Shown: in pieces, positions 19,672-29,944 of the stretch | Layout of the letters: every line of letters starts with the position of its first letter | Numbering within the stretch: the first letter of the stretch is position 1 | Assembly (NCBI GenBank): GCA_021292165.1 | Contig: CM037879.1 | Span: 39,524,339-39,588,338 of the forward strand | From: Shinisaurus crocodilurus | Taxonomy: Eukaryota > Chordata > Lepidosauria > Squamata > Shinisauridae | Length of the DNA: 64,000 nucleotides | Reading direction: 5' to 3' | The notes under the pieces: generated by a model | What the model was told of the DNA's origin: nothing | Seen by the model: only the letters and a program-made list of their open reading frames with translations | Database searches by the model: none | Translations under genes and position numbers: made by a program

Positions 19672-19958
19672 CAGGGCTGGCATCAAGGCTAGGCATGGTT
19701 GGGCTCCTGTTGAGGACCCACATCCCAGCAGGGGCCCAATGACAACAGCCCTCTGGGGTGGCTCGTCCTTTTCACCATTGTAAACTGCTTGTTTACCTGA
19801 CCATCTCTCTGGCCAAGACAGTGGTGGTGGTGAGGAGTAGGAGTAGATGCCACTGCCTACTTGCTTGCTTGCTGACTTGACAGTGGTGGACTCACTGAGG
19901 GAAGCAGCCGATTGAGAGTGTCTTGCTCATGGGCTCTCCAAACCAGGAGCCGGCACTG
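19672..19958 (-). mobile_element. hAT-like family R element, reversed copy
   Basis: It starts CAGGGCTGGCATCAAGG and ends GAGCCGGCACTG; flanking 8-mers GCTCGATG and GCTTGACC share 5 of 8 bases. The interior runs in reverse order to 58840-59185 (GGGGCCCA, GTGGTGGTGAGGAGTAGGAGTAGATGCC, TTGCTTGCTTGC). Confidence 0.65.
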
Positions 19959-19959
19959 G

Positions 19960-20928
19960 CTTGACCAACTAAAATAGCCAATCACCTCCACCCACAGAGT
20001 AAAAAAAAAAGAAAAGTGGGCTACCAGGCCATCAGTCTTTTCCATGATGGTTGACGTTTTTCATGTTGCAAGATCTCCATTGAAAAAGCCCTCTCTCTGC
20101 AGGGCATATACTCCATGGGCCATACATTCCATTCATCTTCTTTGCAGCTGCATTATGTTGATGCTAATAGGTTTCTTTCTTCCCTTCCCCATCATTTCCA
20201 GCTGATAAATCTGCTGCCAATAGCAATTACATTTATTATCCCCCAACACATGAGCTTTGCACTATTAAATTTAATCCCACTGTGCTAGCTCTGTGAGGTT
20301 GTCAAGTTTACCTGACTCTTCTCTGCATTCAAAACATGATACAAATTTCCCAAGGTGCCTGACCATGCCTAGCCTTGAGCAGTTTGTCTGTCTGGTCAAA
20401 TATATAAAAGATACTTCCTGGCTTCTGTAGGATATGATCATGGAACTAGGATGGCATTGTGAGTCTGTACATAGAGTACATAGTGGCACATTGACTCCCT
20501 GCTTATTGACACATATGATGGAAGACAGGTTACACGGCCCATTCCTGGCCTGCAACCCATCATCCTGGCAGCTACTGTAGGGTGAACAAGGGTCAACTTG
20601 GCTCTCCAGGTCTAGTTTTGCTCCTTTCTTGTACAGTGTGGTGGTGGAGTATTGGATGTTGGTGTGTGTGCTACTGTCTCTCTCCTGATGGCTTCAGCAA
20701 GCCCTGCTTGCAGATTACAGCCTCCCAGAACAGAAAAGAAAAGTCATGCTAGGGGAAGTGAATGGGCTTGAAGTGGGGAAGGAGAATGATGGGACAGGGA
20801 AAAGAGAATGATGAGTCAGGGCAATTGTTGGTGATTCAGAAAAGAAAGGAGAAGAACACAGGGCAAATATATACAAGGAGGACCTTGTATCTTCAAGGTC
20901 CTCCTGGTGTACCATTAATGTATTGTCC
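19960..20928. other. No gene; inverted partner of a ~70-bp repeat at 20383-20450
   Basis: Reversed, 20383-20450 reads CCATGATCATATCCTACAGAAGCCAGGAAGTATC..ATATATTTGACCAGACAG..AAACTGCTC, matching 19600-19668. The rest is unassigned. Confidence 0.5.
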
Positions 20929-20931
20929 TGG

Positions 20932-21070
20932 AGGAGCGTGGAAAGCTAAGCAGGTCAGGACTAGTTATTACTTGGATGGGAGACCCCTCCTCTAGTTTCC
21001 TGCATTGAGCAGGGGGTTGGACTCGATGACCTTGTAGGACCCTTCCAACTCTATGATCTATGAATCTATG
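20932..21070 (+). mobile_element. 5S-rRNA-derived SINE, 5'-truncated copy
   Basis: GAGCGTGGAAAGCTAAGCAGG .. ACTTGGATGGGAGACC (5S core), then TGCATTGAGCAGGGGGTTGG and CTTCCAACTCTATGATC (CR1-type tail). Confidence 0.85.
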
Positions 21071-21308
21071 ACTTTGGTGCACCTCGCCAACTCTCGCCAT
21101 TTTTGTTGTCAGGATTGTGGGTGCTAGAGTGTTGGTCCAGCCACCAATACTATCCACAGTCCTTACCATGAACACAGAGGTGCTTCCTCTCATGCTGCAG
21201 CTTCTTGTCGGGAAGCTAAAGGAGGCTTCTCACGTGACTTCAGTAAACATGCATAGAGGTTATTCCAGCTTGATATCTGGCCTAGCCTGAATTAATGTTG
21301 GTCTAGAG

Positions 21309-21457
21309 CAGCCTTCTGCAGCCTGGTGTCCTCCAGATATTTTCAACTACAGCACCTATATTCCCTGACCATTGGCCATGCTTACTGGGAGGTTGCAGTC
21401 CAACACAGGGGAGTTGCAGTTCAACACATCTGGAGCACACCAGGTTGAGGAAGGCTG
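21309..21457. mobile_element. hAT foldback MITE, decayed
   Basis: Ends CAGCCTTCTGCAGCCTGGTG and CACCAGGTTGAGGAAGGCTG are reverse complements with few mismatches. The same family as 50718-50853. Internally GGAGTTGCAGT..CAACAC is partly duplicated. Confidence 0.7.
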
Positions 21458-21680
21458 GTATCAGGTAGGCATGATAGGGCACCCACCACGGGTCCACATG
21501 CCAGCAGGGCCCACTGACAAGAGCCCCCTGGAGTTGCTCCTCCCCTTCACCATGGCAACCTGCTCGTTAACTGTGACAATGGCAGTGAGAAGGGAGACCT
21601 ACTGAAGAAGGGGGACCATTGAAGGTGTCCTGCCCATGGGCCCTCAAAACTTGGAAGTGGCCTGGGCTGGTATACAGCCT
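21458..21680 (-). mobile_element. hAT-like family R relic
   Basis: GGTATCAGGTAGGCATGATAGGG, CAGCAGGGCCCACTGACAAGAG, TTCACCATGGCAACCTGCTCG and ATGGGCCCTCAAAACTTGG follow the reverse order of 58840-59185. Confidence 0.6.
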
Positions 21681-22955
21681 TAGTTGGCATCTAACATTTA
21701 AGGGCAGGGCATAATTTGAACTGAGACAGGGCTGAAAAGCCAGCAACAATGGCTCCCCGCATTGACTCCCACTAACGAAGAGAAGCAAGCAAAAGCCTCT
21801 TTATCCCCCTCTGCAACAGAGGGTTGGGCAGACCTCTTCCTATAGACATCTCAAGTGCTCCCTCCTATTTCCCTGGGTCTTGGCTTATTGAGAAGAAAAA
21901 TCTTTGGGTAGGGGACATGGCACCTCTCGGCCTTTAATTGTTTACCTGAGTAAGCACTGGCCTTTGCAGAGACCAGGGGAGGGCGCTTCCACCCATCCAG
22001 TCTCTTTGGCAACAAGGAGGTGGGTCATCATGCCTGGTGTCTTCATTCCTGCACATTCTGTGGGGCCATTGAGTACAGTTGGTCCTCACTGGGCTGTTTT
22101 GGGGTTCTCCCTCCCCTTCGGGTTTTTTTTGTTTTCTGGTTTTGTTTTGCTTTTCTCTGGCAAGCCTTGAGGTTCCTCTGGGTTTGTTGATAGCCCCCTC
22201 TTGTGCGTGCGTGGTGTAGTTTTGGCTCCATAAACAATGACACTCACAGCCTGAATATCAGAAATAGGGAGAATGATTATGAAAGTAGGACTTTTATTCC
22301 AAGTCCATCGTTTACATAATTTATTCTAAGCACATCATTTGCTTTCCCTTAGCACCGAATCTTGATTAAAAAAAAACAAAACACAGCCTTTCTAAATGAA
22401 GACTAGAGGGAAATTATTATGTTGGTACAAATTGAATTACCCACTTCAAATCAGGTCACTTTGAAGATAAACCCTCCACTTCTGGCTAGAATTTTAAACC
22501 ACTTAGAAGTTCCCAGATAAAAGGTGGTGCCAGGGTGGGACATGCAACTACAATTATTTGTCTGACAGGTGCCAGGGGATTTTTTTTAATTGCCTGTGGA
22601 TGATAGGAAAGGGCATCTCACCATCTTCCTTGAAATGTACCCTTTTCAACAATGAAGGGAACCGAGGCACTGAAATGAGAAAAGGTCACATCCTTTCTCA
22701 GCACTCCTAAAGGACATTTTCACGGGTGAACCTGAGAACGCTGTTCAGTCTGAGATGGATCTCTTGTCATTTGAAAGATGGCTGATAGAAGGTTGATGGT
22801 TTCCAAAGAAGAGAACCCTGGCTCTCCAATATCTTCATCCATAATTTTTCTCGTGGACTGCAGGGACCACTGACAGTCCCTATGTCTACATTTTAAGAGC
22901 CACTGGGTTATGGAACACCCAGGTAGTTCTGACGTTCCACCCAACAGAAGGGCAT
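21681..22955. other. No gene or recognised repeat
   Basis: AT-rich sequence; nothing supportable. Confidence 0.45.
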
Positions 22956-22961
22956 ATTTGA

Positions 22962-23871
22962 AGGGCCGGCCCTTCCATTAGGCAGAGTAAGGTGTTGCCT
23001 CAGGTGGTAGGAAGCAGCCAGAAGGTTTGGGAGGGTAGTGCTACATGGCCTCTCTTATGTCCCCCTAAGCTTGCCTGCAGTTGTGGTGGTGGACACTATC
23101 CTATCAGCAGTGTTGAAGTACAGTTTAATTGCCAGTAAGTGGCAGGGTGTGTGTGTGTGTCCTGTCCTGTCCTCCCGAAATCAAAGCACAGCTCCAGACC
23201 AAAGCTTTTATTGCAGTAATTCCAGTAATTGGCTATCACCTTTCACAGAAGCAATAAAGATCCCCAAAACCAGATTGTGACAAAGTCCTGTCAGGAAAAT
23301 CCTGAGCAGAAGGCAAGTAGGCAAGCCCTAAAAGGGGAGCTTCCCAAGGAAACCCCACCAAGTTCAGAGTTCCCAACACAACGGGTGGTTTTCCAGGTTG
23401 TCAGCGCATTGTCCCCTACAGGTTAAATACAGAGGAGTGGCTGCTAAGGATCAGTATCTGACATTGGATCCTGACAGGGAAACCTGCCCCCCAAGCAGTT
23501 ACTACACCTGGCTGGGCGTTTCTGCCCTGCCCTCTTCTGCTGACAGCGGGCCGAAGGAGACACCCCCCAAACACCCTCTCCAGCAGAGACCGCGTCCTGC
23601 TGCCCTGTTTCCAGCTGTGGAGAATTGGCCGTATCAGTCTCTAGCGCCTCACCCCCTCCCCGTTCGCTATGGAGTGGGAGGCCTGGCAGAGCTGAACACT
23701 CGGGCCTCTGGTCTCCCATAGCGAGTCCGGACTCTAGAGTTTCTCCTTCTGAGATAGACTCAGTGTCTGAAGCTAAAGCTCCTCCAGACAAAGGGAAGGT
23801 CCCACAGTGTGTGCGTGTGTGTGTGTGTATCTTGTCCTTCTCAGGCAGCTAAATGTCTTGGGACGGCCCTG
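22962..23871. mobile_element. hAT-type element (GGGCCGGCCC ends) containing a solo LTR
   Basis: The left end GGGCCGGCCCTTCCATTAGGCAGAGTAAGGTG..GCCTCAGG and the right end CTCAGGCAGCTAAATGTCTTGGGACGGCCCTG match the ends of 31288-31500. Flanking TSD is not preserved. The solo LTR at 23158-23806 lies inside. Confidence 0.6.
23158..23806 (-). mobile_element. Solo LTR inserted in a (GT)n tract
   Basis: On the minus strand it begins TGTGGGACCTTCCC and ends GGGAGGACAGGACA (TG..CA). Flanking GTGTG on both sides fits a 5-bp TSD but is ambiguous in a GT tract. It carries a TATA-like GTATTTAACC near 23425 and a polyadenylation signal CAATAAAAGC near 23207, in correct order. A 115-aa open frame (23444-23791, minus) lies in the GC-rich U3 part and looks incidental. 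Length 649 bp; no internal region is present. Confidence 0.65.
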
Positions 23872-23989
23872 TAAATGTGTCCACTGGCACAGAAGCAGCA
23901 GGAGGAAAAAGTCTGGCCATTTGTGACAAAGAATGGTGCAAGCAATTAAGGGGGAGGCAGGCAGGGACTTATTACAGCATTGGGCTACA

Positions 23990-24272
23990 GGCTTGGGTCG
24001 GGAACCTCTTTCAGCCCCAGGACCAAATTCAATTTCGGAGAAACTCTTGGAGGATGCATTCCAGTGGTGGGCGGGATCAAAGGCAAAAGGGGCAGGGGCA
24101 AATCCACCCCCCCCAATCAGCATATTTTAGCTTAAAGCTCTTACTGCCAGTAACGAAATCTTAGGAGAGCCATTTCAATCTTTTAGAATGGGGGGAAACA
24201 TGGAAAAGCTGGGAAACCACCACATGATTGGCAGTTGGGGGAAGGGGGCATGGCCATCTGGGAAAACCCCAT
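23990..24272. mobile_element. hAT relic, family S
   Basis: CGGGAACCTCTTTCAGCCCCAGG, CAAATTCAATTTCGGAGAAAC, CATATTTTAGCTTAAAGCTC and GGGAAACCACCACATGATTGG match 61077-61452 reversed. Confidence 0.65.
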
Positions 24273-24310
24273 GCAAGCTGCTAACATTGTTCATTACCCC
24301 CCAAATATGG

Positions 24311-24361
<51 letters not shown>

Positions 24362-24362
24362 T
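24311..24362. repeat. (AAT)n microsatellite
   Basis: About sixteen AAT units. They create an artificial poly-Asn / poly-Leu open frame. Confidence 0.95.
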
Positions 24363-24514
24363 TATTTATTACCCACCTCTCCATCTAAATATTCTAGCAC
24401 CGCTTCACCCACCATTTCCCATGCATGCAAGAAGATCTGCATCAAAGTGTATGCAGGATAAGGCCAGGAATGAACCTCCTGAGCAAAAATTAGAAAGAAT
24501 GGGAATCTTTAGAG

Positions 24515-24650
24515 CAGGGCTCTCCAACCTTGGGTCCCCAGATGTTGCTGGCCTACAGCTCCCAGCATACCCAGCCAGCATGGCTAATGGCAAGGGATTC
24601 TGGGAGCTGTAGTCCAGCAACATCTGGGGACCCAAGGTTGGAGAGCCCTG
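24515..24650. mobile_element. Foldback hAT MITE, 136 bp, near-perfect hairpin (copy 1)
   Basis: The arms CAGGGCTCTCCAACCTTGGG .. and .. CCCAAGGTTGGAGAGCCCTG are exact complements; pairing continues through CCCCAGATGTTGCTGG and CTCCCAG to a small loop. TSD CTTTAGAG / CTTTAGAC (24507-24514, 24651-24658), 7 of 8 bases. Confidence 0.9.
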
Positions 24651-24940
24651 CTTTAGACTAGAGATTGGACTGACATGAAGAATTGTGCAGCTGGACATGG
24701 CTAGCAGCCAGCAAGGTGTGGAAGCCCATGCTTCAAGTGGGATACTTGAAGTGCCCACCAGGCTGAAGCCTGGACCCAGCATGATCCCTAATCCAACCTG
24801 CAAGGCACTTGGGAGACCAGCAGGAAGAGTGGATTAAGGATTGCAGAGGTGATGCGAGTGGTGTTCTCTCACTGGAGATGGGGGCACTACCCGGATATCA
24901 TGTTTCACTGCATGAAAAAAAAAAGACAGTTACAGTGTAA

Positions 24941-25169
24941 CTGTGTAGCGTAGTGGTTAGGGTGTTGGACTAGGACTCCGGAGATCCGGGTTCTAGTCCC
25001 CACTCAGCCATGAAACTCACTGGGTGACTTTGGGCCAGTCACTGACTCTCAGCCTAACCTACCTCACAGGGTTGTTGTGAGGATAAAATGGAGAGGAGGA
25101 GGAGGATAATGTAAGCCGCCTTGGGTTCCTTGCAGGAAAAAAGGCGGGGTATAAATATAATAAATAAAT
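24941..25169 (+). mobile_element. Sauria-type SINE (tRNA head, Bov-B-like tail)
   Basis: Head GTAGCGTAGTGGTTAGGGTG .. GGTTCTAGTCCCC (A and B boxes); body GGGCCAGTCACTGACTCTCAG and ACCTCACAGGGTTGTTGTGAGG; tail TGCAGGAAAAAAGGCGGGG, TATAAATATAATAAATAAAT. Confidence 0.88.
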
Positions 25170-25349
25170 CAATGCAGTTGTACATGGAGAATCTCTCGGT
25201 AACAGTGAGTTAGACTTTGATGTTTTGGGGGATAAACAAATGCAATCTCAAACATGCGGGCACAACTGTGGGACAGGTGCAACATGAGGAACAGGGGTGG
25301 ACGTTTGTGGTGCACCATGGCAGAAGCAGCAGGTCCCAGGGCTTAGATA

Positions 25350-25599
25350 CAGGCAGTCCCCGAGTTAAGGACGTCTGATTTACAGACAACCCCTACTTAA
25401 GAATGGACTTCTGGGTTCCCTAGCGCTACATCGTTTAGAGTACATAGCGTAGTATACTACGCAATATTTGAGTAATTTACACAATTTGCGTAAATGCCGA
25501 TTTTAACGTATAGAATGCTATGCTGTTCCGACTTACATACAAATTCGACTTAAAGACATTCTTAAGAACGGAACTGGTTCATAACCTGGAGACTGCCTG
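25350..25599 (+). mobile_element. Tc1/mariner (Tigger-like) MITE, copy 1
   Basis: TIRs CAGGCAGTCCCCGAGTTAAGG and (reversed right end) CAGGCAGTCTCCAGGTTATG, flanked by TA on both sides (25348-25349, 25600-25601). 250 bp, with the partner copy at 28293-28546 in reverse. Confidence 0.85.
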
Positions 25600-25969
25600 T
25601 ATAGCAAGCCCACACTCCTTCCTGCCTCTCCAATACGGCACTGCTATTTGTTCCTTCCAAAGTAGAGTAGAAATAAAACCATAGCCAACATGGACCCAAG
25701 ATGTATGACCAGTGGAGGCTGGTGTCTCCAACGTCAGTGGGGTGGTCTCTCCATTCTGGGATTTAGTCTGAACTTTAAAGGAGCTCTCCATGGTGCTGAA
25801 CCCTAGCCCAAAATGGGTTCAGCACCATGGACAGCACCATAAAAGTTCAGACTACAGCCCGGAGCGGATGCTCTGCCCCACTGACATTGGCGCCACCGGC
25901 CTCCAGTGCATACAATCCTCTGCATACTTACCTTGAGTAGCCCCCCCATTGAATCTGACTAAACATTGC

Positions 25970-26290
25970 ACTGTCCATGTGTCTTTGCATTTAATGTACA
26001 ACTTCTCGAAAATGCAAATTGCATCAACTGCTGGGGCAGGGGGGTTAATAATTATCAGGATCAAAGCAAGCATGGAGAGGGAATTTAACCATTTCCTGCC
26101 CTGCTAGGGTCCTGAGGATTTGCATTGGAAAGAAATCCCCCCCCATCCCCACCCCCAAAATCAAACACCAGTTTTGGAGGAGGGACTTTCTTTAGGACCA
26201 CAGCAGAGAAGAAAAGTTAAATTCCTTCTCTGTCCTTGCTCTAATCTTGATAATTATCTCCTCCCCAGTTGATGCAATCTACATTAACAA
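25970..26290. repeat. Foldback element around AAATTGCATCAACTG
   Basis: GCAAATTGCATCAACTGCTGGGG .. AATAATTATCAGGATCAAAGCAAG .. GGGAATTTAACC pairs with the reverse complement of GTTAAATTCC .. CTTGCTCTAATCTTGATAATTATC .. CCCCAGTTGATGCAATCT. A partial copy lies at 49225-49440. No TSD defined. A short (AAC)n follows at 26286-26300. Confidence 0.65.
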
Positions 26291-26300
26291 CAACAACAAC

Positions 26301-26720
26301 AACTCTGCAGGTTAGATTCAAAGATGCATTTAATAAGGTCATGTCCAGTTTCCCCTGAAGGTGTGGGGAACTGCAACTGCACTGTAGTGTGTACCAGAGT
26401 GGCTCTAAATCTCATACGTTACACTTGACCTTTGACAGTCGCCCCCAAAGGGTGGCCACTGTGGATGAGTAGAAAATGCAAAAGTCTGTGAAAAGTAAAC
26501 CTTGCAGGGAGTGCAAAATGAGGGGCCAGCACTTGGATGTGCTTCATTCAGACACTGAACATCTGCAATAATTGAGCTGATCTGGAAATGAACGTCATCA
26601 TGGGGAATTCACAGCAGTGAAGTTTCTTACAAATGTTTGCAAAGAGGATCCATCATGGCCACTGCTTCACACACTAGCAAAATATTTCTTATTACCTTTT
26701 CAGCTTTAACATCACAGCTA
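26301..26720. other. No gene or recognised repeat
   Basis: Nothing supportable. Confidence 0.45.
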
Positions 26721-26724
26721 GTAA

Positions 26725-26853
26725 GGTTGCAATCCTATGCATGTTTAGACAGAAAAAAGTCCTACAACTCCCAGTATTCACCAACCAACTATGCTGGTGA
26801 ATGCTGGGAGTTGTAGGACTTCTTTCTGTCTAAACATGCATAGGATTCTGCCC
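26725..26853. mobile_element. Harbinger-type foldback MITE, 129 bp, TAA TSD
   Basis: Arms GCAATCCTATGCATGTTTAG .. AAGTCCTACAACTCCCAG and CTGGGAGTTGTAGGACTT .. CTAAACATGCATAGGATT pair closely. TAA flanks both ends (26722-26724, 26854-26856), the trinucleotide TSD expected of PIF/Harbinger. Confidence 0.85.
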
Positions 26854-26856
26854 TAA

Positions 26857-27815
26857 AGGGCTTTTCAGAAACTCTGTAGGCAAAAAATCTTTATCCACTC
26901 AGCTTTCCAAAGCCTCACTGTATTTACTGAAAGTTCAAAGGTCCAGTTACATTTTCTTCTTCCCAACTGCCTCTTTGAAAAATAGCCATTTATTCCAGCT
27001 TGCTGAAATGAGAAACATACATGTAGTTTACAATTTCAAACCCCCAAATTGCCAGCTTTGGGTTTATATCTGAAGAGCTGACGGTTAACGGTTCATATTT
27101 GCTCTCCTGGTTAAATCTAGTCTGCCCTCTACAGAAATTTCAAAATTGGAAAATGAGAGTGGCCACAGGATACACGGTGTCCGTTAGCTCATTTTCAAAA
27201 GACAGAATGGATGTAAAATGAGTAGGTATTCATTTCCTTGCAGTGTACCAGTTCCATATTAAATCTACTCTGTCAAAGTAGCCATGAAACCAAGGCTGTA
27301 CACAGTTTTGGGGTATATTTTGTTTGTAATCGTGATTCCATAAATCTACCTCTTAAATCTTCAAAATGAATTTCCACAAAAATAGTTTAACACAAGTTAA
27401 TGATTTCATGTTTCTCATTAAATCCTCAAAAATTGGGGACTTACTTTTACATCATGGCCTTAAGCTTCTGGACAGCGAGGCTTGTGCTGGAAAATGTCCT
27501 GTGGGTGGATCCAGATTTATGCTGGATCAACTGCACTGGCGTAAGTAGACTCCCCTGTCCCCTTTGCACAGCATCCCCTCCAGCCCCATGCAAATGCCAC
27601 ACTGAGAGTTAGGACTAGGGGACCCTGCTGAATGGGGTGAGCTGTGGGTGGGGTGGGCTCTCCAAAAATCAAGCAGAAGAGCCTTCCGCGAGCAGATCTC
27701 TTCCTCTTGTGGAAGGCAGATCCTGAATTCAACTCCTCATAGATTGTGTTTTATCTTGTGTGAGGTTCTTAGGATGGCCACTTAGCATTGCCAAAATAAA
27801 ATAAGGAAATACATT
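26857..27815. other. No gene or recognised repeat
   Basis: AT-rich, no repeat recognised; one of the candidate conserved non-coding segments. Confidence 0.45.
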
Positions 27816-27819
27816 AACA

Positions 27820-28140
27820 AAAAAGAGGACATAAATTTAAAATCATATTTGCATATGCTAATTTATAGATATAGAAATGTGGCGTAGCGGTGAGAGTGTT
27901 GGACTGGGACTCAGGAGATCCGGGTACTAGTCCCTGCTCGGCCATGAAACTCACTGGGTGACTTTGGGCCAGTCACTGACTCTCAGCGTAACCTACCTCA
28001 CAGGGTTGTTGTGAGGATAAAATGGAGAGGATGAGGATTATGTAAGCTGCCTTGGGTTCCTTGCAGGAAAAAAGGTGGGGTATAAATATAATAAATAAAT
28101 AAATAGATAGATAGATAGAACATTTAGAAATAATTTATTT
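27820..28140. mobile_element. Family F fragment split by a Sauria-type SINE
   Basis: AAAAAAGAGGACATAAATTT .. CATATTTGCATATGCTAATTTATAGATATAGA, then, after the SINE, ACATTTAGAAATAATTTA; this follows the order seen in family F at 32311-33093 and 35117-35489. Confidence 0.55.
27877..28118 (+). mobile_element. Sauria-type SINE
   Basis: Head GTGGCGTAGCGGTGAGAGTG; body TCACTGACTCTCAGCGTAACC and GGGTTGTTGTGAGG; tail CAGGAAAAAAGGTGGGG, TATAAATATAATAAAT then AGATAGATAG. Confidence 0.88.
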
Positions 28141-28292
28141 AAAATAATTTAGTTTTTAAAAAACACACAAGAAGTATCTTAGCCCTTCCAAACCACATCC
28201 CTTCCTGGATCACCTACTCTTGCCTGTTGTTCCCTCCAATAACCCATTGACTATTGTCTGCTGTTCCCTCCAAAGACTCACTGACTTTAATA

Positions 28293-28546
28293 CAGACAGT
28301 GCCCAGGTTACAAACGAGTTCCGTTCTTAAGAATGTCTTTAAGTTGAATTTGTATGTAAGTCGGAACAGCATAGCGTTCTATACGTTAAAATTGGCATTT
28401 ACGCAAATTGCATAAATTACACAAATTACGTAGTATACTATGCTATGTACTCTACGTAAATGACGTAGCGCCAGGGAACCCAGAAGCCCGTTCCTAAGTA
28501 TGGGTTGTGTCTGTAAGTCAGACGTCCTTAACTCGGGGACTGCCTG
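28293..28546 (-). mobile_element. Tc1/mariner (Tigger-like) MITE, copy 2
   Basis: Reverse orientation of 25350-25599, 254 bp, flanked by TA (28291-28292, 28547-28548). Shared interior includes GTATGTAAGTCGGAACAGCAT and TAGTATACTA. Confidence 0.85.
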
Positions 28547-28564
28547 TAGTTAATATCTATGTTT

Positions 28565-28825
28565 AGGGTTCAATGGAAACCTCTAATAGCCTTTTTGTAG
28601 AAATTAAAAATGATTTGTGTTTTTTGTGGATGTGATGAACAAGAAGAAAAATTTTGGTACAATGGAAAAAAGAGAAATTTCTTTGTAATTATAGAGTAAG
28701 AAAAATTATTGTTACTTATACTCGTTGTGGAGAAAATCAGAAGTCCATTTTAGTTTAATTTTGTTGTGTGTGTGTGTGTGTAGTGTTTGTGCTTTCTTCT
28801 ACTTTCAATAAAAAATTAAAAATCA
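28565..28825 (+). mobile_element. LINE-like 3' end (L1-like?)
   Basis: TTGTTACTTATACTCG..TTGTGGAGAAAATC and GAAGTCCATTTTAGTT match the 3' end at 37.98-38.13 kb. It ends with a TG run and CTTTCAATAAAAAATTAAAAATC. Confidence 0.6.
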
Positions 28826-28829
28826 AAGA

Positions 28830-29515
28830 CCCACTGACCATTGTCTCTCCCCTAAATAGGAAATCTCCACTCCCAGGGGGCTAAATTGTCCTACATCCCC
28901 ACTCACTGGAAGCTAGTGCTGCCCAGTAGCTGAGCCACAACCCACAGCTACTGGGCACAACCTTGTCTGAAAACCTTGCTTTTCAGACAAGACCCTCTAA
29001 TCATATTGGTTGCAGAAACAGTTGGGCCAATGGGCCAAGCTAGCTAGAGCTATATAAGGAGGCAGGCTTGCAATGAAGCATCAGCACACAAGTGAGTTAA
29101 GCAACTGTATGAGTTATTTAAAATTAAACAGTGCATTGATCAAGTAATTGGTTAAAAGGCAGATAATTAATCCATATGTACAATAGCACTTTTTAAAAGT
29201 GTTTTTGCACCCTATTCCTTAGTAAATAATCTAATTTATTGTCAGTCACGTTGCTTCTCTCTTTTTCTTTCTTTCTAGTCCTGCCTTTCCAGTTTATGTC
29301 CCAGTGCATTTCTCCAGGAACCAATGCTGTGTATGGTCAAAAAAGCCCTTTACTACTTAGGCATATACGTACATGCAGAAGGTAAGTAAGCCAGATGAAG
29401 CAAACCTACCCTAAGTGTGGCTCACACAATTAATTATTTGCTCAGGCTAACTACTTTTCAGCTCCACCCACTCAGCAAGGTGCAGATGCTTCCTTTGCAC
29501 TAGGCAAAAAGGTTC
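28830..29515. other. No gene seen
   Basis: Mixed unique sequence; no feature supported. Confidence 0.4.
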
Positions 29516-29516
29516 A

Positions 29517-29689
29517 AGCCTGTGGCTCACGCTGGCTCAGCTTGTCTGAGTGTGGAAAGCTAAGCAGGGTCAGGCCTGGTTATTACTTGGATGGGAGACT
29601 CCTGCTCTAGTTTCCTGCATTGAGCAGGGGGTTGGACTCGATAGCCTTGAAGGCTCCTTCCAACTCTATGATCTATGAAATCTATGAAG
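29517..29689 (+). mobile_element. 5S-rRNA-derived SINE, full copy
   Basis: Head AGCCTGTGGCTCACGCTGGC; 5S core GGAAAGCTAAGCAGGGTCAGG and ATTACTTGGATGGGAGAC; tail GCATTGAGCAGGGGGTTGGA and CCTTCCAACTCTATGATC. Confidence 0.9.
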
Positions 29690-29764
29690 TATTTATTGCT
29701 GGAACAGCAGTAAATCACACCAAAAAAAAAAAGAAGGAAGAAGAAGAAAGGCGCAAGCTAAAGG

Positions 29765-29934
29765 CAGGGCCGGTGCTACCATTAGGCCAACTAGGCAGCT
29801 GCCTAGGGCGCAGGGCTAAAGAGGGCGCCAGAAACGCCTTGAAAAAAAAATACAGCGCTCTCAAGTGGGAAGGGTGTGTGTGTGCTAAATATCTGATCTT
29901 GCCTAGGGCACCAAACTGCCTTGCACTGGTCCTG
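29765..29934 (+). mobile_element. hAT MITE (CAGGGCCGGTGC ends), 170 bp
   Basis: Starts CAGGGCCGGTGCTACCATTAGG and ends CACTGGTCCTG; perfect 8-bp TSD GCTAAAGG (29757-29764, 29935-29942). It is an internally shortened relative of 61582-62084. Confidence 0.9.
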
Positions 29935-29944
29935 GCTAAAGGTT

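Noticed and set aside
23444..23791. 115-aa minus-strand frame with acidic, Ser-rich sequence
   Set aside because: It is contained in the solo LTR and has no start context or relative.
24175..24388. Poly-Asn and poly-Leu frames
   Set aside because: Direct translation of the (AAT)n microsatellite.
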